Assembly (NCBI GenBank): GCA_004378665.1
Contig: SOIA01000034.1
Coordinates: 1 to 8,598 of the forward strand
Direction of reading: 5' to 3'
DNA length: 8,598 nt
Source: Candidatus Aminicenantota bacterium
Lineage (GTDB): Bacteria > Acidobacteriota > Aminicenantia > Aminicenantales > Aminicenantaceae
The translations under genes were made by a program, and so were the position numbers. Each line of letters begins with the position of its first letter. The first letter of the stretch is position 1. Of this stretch, positions 6,940-8,598 are shown piece after piece. Under the pieces are notes generated by a model, which saw only the letters and a program-made list of their open reading frames with translations, was not told where the DNA came from and ran no database searches.

Positions 6940-6954
6940 TTCTGCCCTTTGACT

Positions 6955-8598
6955 TTAAGGTCGTTTTTTGATGTCTTCGAGAGAAAGGCTGAGCTTGCTT
7001 TCCCCCAGGTATTCTGAGAACTGGAAAGAATAGGCCACATCGATTATTTCTCTCCTCTGGAGGTCCTGCGCCCAGTCGATCCTGTCCCATCCCAGGGCTT
7101 CAAAAAATCTCCCATCTTGCTTCAACAGGAGCTTGCTGTGCCTGCCTTTGATCTTTTGGGGATCACCCGCGACCTCTGCTCCTTCCGTTAAAAAAATAGG
7201 TCTGGGATTTCCCATCCCGAACGGGGAAAGAAGGAAATATTTCTCGATGAATCCGGATGTTATGCCAGAGAACTCTAACCTTGAATCTATACGAATTTTC
7301 CTTTTCAAGTCTTCATCGGATATCCTCTCGCTGGCTATAGCATTGATGGACTCCTTAAAGACTTTCATGTTTTCTTGGGGAAGAACGCAGCCGACTGCCA
7401 TTCTGTGCCCTCCGTAACTCAGGAAGAGATCCTTACACTCATCCAGGCTTTCAATAATCGGGAATTCACTGATGCTTCTTCCGGAACCGTATGCTTTCCC
7501 ATCCTCGTAGGTAAAGAGGAGGACCGGCCTGTGAAAGGAATCCTTGAGTTTTGATGCCACGATACCGATAACTCCGCGGTGCCATTCCTCACAACCCAGT
7601 ATCAGAAACTTGTAGTGCTTATCCAGAGATCTCCTTCGAATCGTGTCCAGAGCCTGGTTATACGTCTTCTTCTGAATTTTCTGTCTCTTGGAATTCAAAT
7701 CATCAAGATGAGATGCAAGCTCCATCGATTCTTCAAGAGAATCCGTGAAAAAAAGCCGGACCGCCAGGTCAGTCTTCCCCAATCGTCCCGCGGCATTGAT
7801 CCTCGGCCCAATCCTGAAACCCACATCTCCGACAGATACCCTTCGCCTTTTCAAGCCGCAGACCTCCAGAAGGCTTGATAATCCAATGCTGGAATCCTCC
7901 TCCAGCGCTTCAAGCCCAAACTTGACTAAAATCCTGTTTTCTCCCTTCAATTCCGCGACATCGGCTATCGTCCCTATGGAAACCAGATTTATGTAAGGAG
8001 CCTCACATGCAGACTTCTCTTCTTCCTTAAGGAGAGCTTGGACGAACTTGAAAACAACGCCGATCCCAGCCAAGTTTTTTTCCGGATATCCGGAGTCGCT
8101 GAGTACAGGGTTGAGGATGGCTGTCACTTCCGGTAGAGAATCTCCAGGAAGATGATGGTCTGTAACGATCACATCAATCCCCTCTTTCTTGGCTTTCCTG
8201 GCAAAAGGTATGGCCTTTATCCCGCAATCGACGCTGATCACCAATGTTGCGTTTCTTTCCTTGACGATCTCGATAAACTCTTCTTTGATACCATATCCAT
8301 ATTTCAATCTATCCGGAATGAAATAATCGACCTCTGCTCCTAAGGATTCAAGGGTTTTGGAGAGGAGCACAACAGACAGAATCCCATCCACATCGTAATC
8401 GCCGAATATCAGTATCTTTTCTCCTTGAGATACAGCCTGTTTGGCTCTCTCCACTGCCTCTTTCATGCCTTTCATCAAATAGGGATCATGAAGACTGTCC
8501 AAATCTCCGTACAGAAATTTGTGAGCCGTATCGGCGTCTTTGATTTCCCTGTTGACTAATATCTGAGCGATTTCAAGGGGAATGCCAAGCTCAAGGGA
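6955..8598 (-). CDS. recJ: RecJ, single-stranded-DNA-specific 5'-3' exonuclease (5' end outside window)
   Basis: RecJ degrades single-stranded DNA 5' to 3' in recombination and mismatch or base-excision repair, in the cytoplasm, using two metal ions held by DHH-family motifs. The frame stays open to the window edge, giving 547 visible residues; the first of these (LELGIPLEIAQILVNR) match the usual RecJ N-terminal segment, so the true start lies upstream, probably by a few tens of residues. In visible numbering, motif I DYDVDG is at 67-72, VDCG near 123-126, the DHH triad at 147-149 and GTIADV at 209-214. The DHHA1 domain carries GVIGIVASKL near 341 and GGHRMAVG at 396-403, followed by a C-terminal OB-like domain containing FGMGNPRPIF near 460. 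All catalytic motifs appear intact. It ends with TAA 15 bases before the LPS-bridge gene, so the two are probably cotranscribed. A TTG at 8502 could pass as a start, but it lies inside conserved sequence and is rejected. Confidence 0.95.
   Translation of the reverse strand, partial: SLELGIPLEIAQILVNREIKDADTAHKFLYGDLDSLHDPYLMKGMKEAVERAKQAVSQGEKILIFGDYDVDGILSVVLLSKTLESLGAEVDYFIPDRLKYGYGIKEEFIEIVKERNATLVISVDCGIKAIPFARKAKKEGIDVIVTDHHLPGDSLPEVTAILNPVLSDSGYPEKNLAGIGVVFKFVQALLKEEEKSACEAPYINLVSIGTIADVAELKGENRILVKFGLEALEEDSSIGLSSLLEVCGLKRRRVSVGDVGFRIGPRINAAGRLGKTDLAVRLFFTDSLEESMELASHLDDLNSKRQKIQKKTYNQALDTIRRRSLDKHYKFLILGCEEWHRGVIGIVASKLKDSFHRPVLLFTYEDGKAYGSGRSISEFPIIESLDECKDLFLSYGGHRMAVGCVLPQENMKVFKESINAIASERISDEDLKRKIRIDSRLEFSGITSGFIEKYFLLSPFGMGNPRPIFLTEGAEVAGDPQKIKGRHSKLLLKQDGRFFEALGWDRIDWAQDLQRREIIDVAYSFQFSEYLGESKLSLSLEDIKKRP

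Noticed and set aside
6818..7090. Second minus-strand frame of 90 codons across the recJ-LPS-bridge junction
   Set aside because: It is out of frame with two well-supported genes, and its Gly/Arg-rich product resembles nothing.
8500..8502. TTG start for recJ within the window
   Set aside because: The frame stays open to the window end and the 32 upstream residues match the conserved RecJ N-terminal region, so the gene is simply cut by the window edge.
1..8598. RNA genes, CRISPR arrays, insertion sequences, attachment sites, terminators
   Set aside because: No tRNA-like cloverleaf, spaced direct repeat, terminal inverted repeat or GC hairpin followed by a T run on the coding strand was found; the T runs on the given strand are Lys codons of the genes.

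Overview
The window is one compact block of eight genes, all read on the minus strand, so it runs right to left. It suggests a diderm (Gram-negative-type) bacterium, because it carries lipopolysaccharide-transport genes (an LptC/LptA-type bridge protein and LptB). The order recJ, lptC/A, lptB, rpoN, hpf, ptsN, hprK, rapZ contains the well-known lptB-rpoN-hpf-ptsN-(hprK)-rapZ neighbourhood. hprK beside ptsN and rapZ is reminiscent of Deltaproteobacteria-like and Acidobacteriota-like lineages rather than Enterobacteria, which lack hprK. The exact phylum cannot be fixed by eye. GC looks roughly mid-40s percent, and the coding (minus) strand is strikingly purine-rich.

Layout in transcription order: (1) 8598-6955, recJ, a single-strand-specific DNA exonuclease whose 5' end lies beyond the window; (2) 6939-5056, an unusually long membrane-anchored LptC/LptA-type protein of 627 residues, made of about eleven OstA-like beta units; (3) 5059-4331, lptB, the ATPase of the LPS exporter; (4) 4298-2811, rpoN, sigma-54; (5) 2811-2287, long-form hpf, ribosome hibernation factor; (6) 2264-1788, ptsN, the nitrogen-PTS IIA protein; (7) 1801-878, hprK, HPr kinase/phosphorylase; (8) 864-7, rapZ, a P-loop protein. 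Only 6 bases follow rapZ.

Gaps are 13 to 32 bases or negative: ATGA at lptC/A-lptB, TGATG at rpoN-hpf, and a 14-base overlap at ptsN-hprK. No terminator or convincing promoter is visible, so the block is most simply one polycistronic unit. No stretch over 35 bases lacks a gene, and there are no RNA genes, mobile elements, CRISPR arrays or substantial repeats. Functionally it joins envelope building (LPS export), alternative sigma-factor transcription, ribosome hibernation and phosphotransfer signalling (PtsN, HprK, RapZ). The HPr and enzyme I partners are absent here and may lie downstream.

The gene set itself is conventional. The points most worth a second look are the very long single-chain LPS bridge, an HPr kinase in which the usually conserved histidine before the P-loop is serine, and a RapZ whose C-terminal basic cluster, needed for RNA binding in E. 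coli, is mostly missing.
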